Assembly (NCBI GenBank): GCA_964629505.1
Contig: CAZVQR010000033.1
Coordinates: 1-5,688 of the forward strand
Direction: 5' to 3'
DNA from: 2-02-FULL-44-35 sp964629505
GTDB taxonomy: Bacteria > Patescibacteriota > Minisyncoccia > Phycocordibacterales > DSPV01
DNA: 5,688 bases
Shown in pieces: positions 5,444-5,688 of the stretch. A model generated the notes under the pieces. It was not told the DNA's origin. It did no database searches and was given only the letters and a program-made list of their open reading frames with translations. Position 1 is the first letter of the stretch. Each line of letters opens with the position of its first letter. The position numbers and the translations under genes were made by a program.

Positions 5444-5688
5444 TCATGACAGCATTTTAAATTTTTCTATTACCGCTTTCAAATCACCGCTTTCAAAAAT
5501 CGCCGAGCCGATTACCAACCGACTGGCACCGGCTTTAATCAATCGCGGCGCATTAGTTAAATTGACGCCACCGTCAACGCTAATTGCCAGTTGTGGGTAT
5601 TTCTCATGAAGAATCGCCACCTTATCAATAACCGATTCTTCAAACGGCTCACCTTGAAAACCGATTCTTTTTATACCCATCACTTGAA
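5444..5688 (-). CDS. rpe: Ribulose-phosphate 3-epimerase, C-terminal part (5' end outside the window)
   Basis: Interconverts ribulose-5-P and xylulose-5-P, supplying the ketose donor for transketolase; a cytoplasmic TIM-barrel metalloenzyme. About the last 80 codons are present of a family normally about 210-230 residues, ending at TGA 5446-5444. Recognisable parts are QVMGIKRIGFQGEPF at the left end of the visible protein, corresponding to the active-site loop MTVNPGFGGQ.F of classical enzymes; ISVDGGVN, which holds the metal-binding and catalytic aspartate of the second half barrel; and RLVIGSAIFES, the phosphate-binding strand-loop. The NPG of the first motif is replaced, so this is a divergent member. 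GTG 5683 and ATG 5680 are internal codons, not starts, because the frame stays open and homologous sequence should continue upstream. First visible gene of the rpe-transketolase operon. Another TIM-barrel phosphate-binding enzyme is less likely given the context. Confidence 0.85.
   Translation of the reverse strand, partial: QVMGIKRIGFQGEPFEESVIDKVAILHEKYPQLAISVDGGVNLTNAPRLIKAGASRLVIGSAIFESGDLKAVIEKFKMLS

Noticed and set aside
5433..5455. Small mutually exclusive hairpins over the rpe stop (TGAGC/GCTCA and ATGCT/AGCAT)
   Set aside because: Five-base stems are expected by chance and no U-run follows; not good enough for a terminator or riboswitch.
5680..5683. GTG/ATG codons near the right edge as a start for a short protein
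   Set aside because: The frame remains open upstream to the edge and the sequence is the middle of an epimerase barrel, so these are internal codons.

Overview
The window looks like a piece of a Candidate Phyla Radiation (Patescibacteria) genome, most likely Parcubacteria-like; this is inferred from protein style, not from a database search. The signs are a two-gene transketolase, a divergent class II aldolase and a divergent ribulose-phosphate 3-epimerase of the kind I associate with these genomes, very tight gene packing, no convincing Shine-Dalgarno sequence at any start, moderate GC, and short repeat-like elements, two of them inside reading frames. UGA ends all three minus-strand genes whose stops are visible, so the UGA-as-glycine code of Gracilibacteria/SR1 is unlikely.

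Layout. Positions 1-688 (minus) hold the N-terminal 229 codons of isoleucyl-tRNA synthetase, running off the left edge. A 58-bp divergent intergenic region (689-746) follows, with one extended -10-like box facing each way. Three plus-strand genes then form an apparent operon: class II fructose-bisphosphate aldolase (747-1610), a D-2-hydroxyacid dehydrogenase of the glyoxylate reductase/D-glycerate dehydrogenase type (1622-2593, GTG start), and a PfkB-family sugar or nucleoside kinase (2595-3611). Its 3' end overlaps tail-to-tail with a minus-strand operon read right to left: ribulose-phosphate 3-epimerase (5688-5444, 5' end outside the window), then transketolase N-terminal subunit (5386-4550) and C-terminal subunit (4553-3588), which overlap by ATGA.

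Function. Epimerase and transketolase are the core of the non-oxidative pentose phosphate pathway, exchanging carbon between pentose phosphates and fructose-6-P/glyceraldehyde-3-P. The aldolase handles fructose-1,6-bisphosphate, so the two convergent operons meet at the triose-P/hexose-P node. The dehydrogenase (glyoxylate/hydroxypyruvate/glycerate) and the kinase of unknown substrate are side branches. Much of the interest lies in non-coding detail: mirror-image putative leaderless promoters, a degenerate 7-bp tandem repeat inside ileS, a palindromic insertion inside the kinase gene, and a palindromic element between rpe and the transketolase genes. I found no mobile element, CRISPR array, tRNA, rRNA or defence system, and no intergenic stretch longer than about 60 bp.
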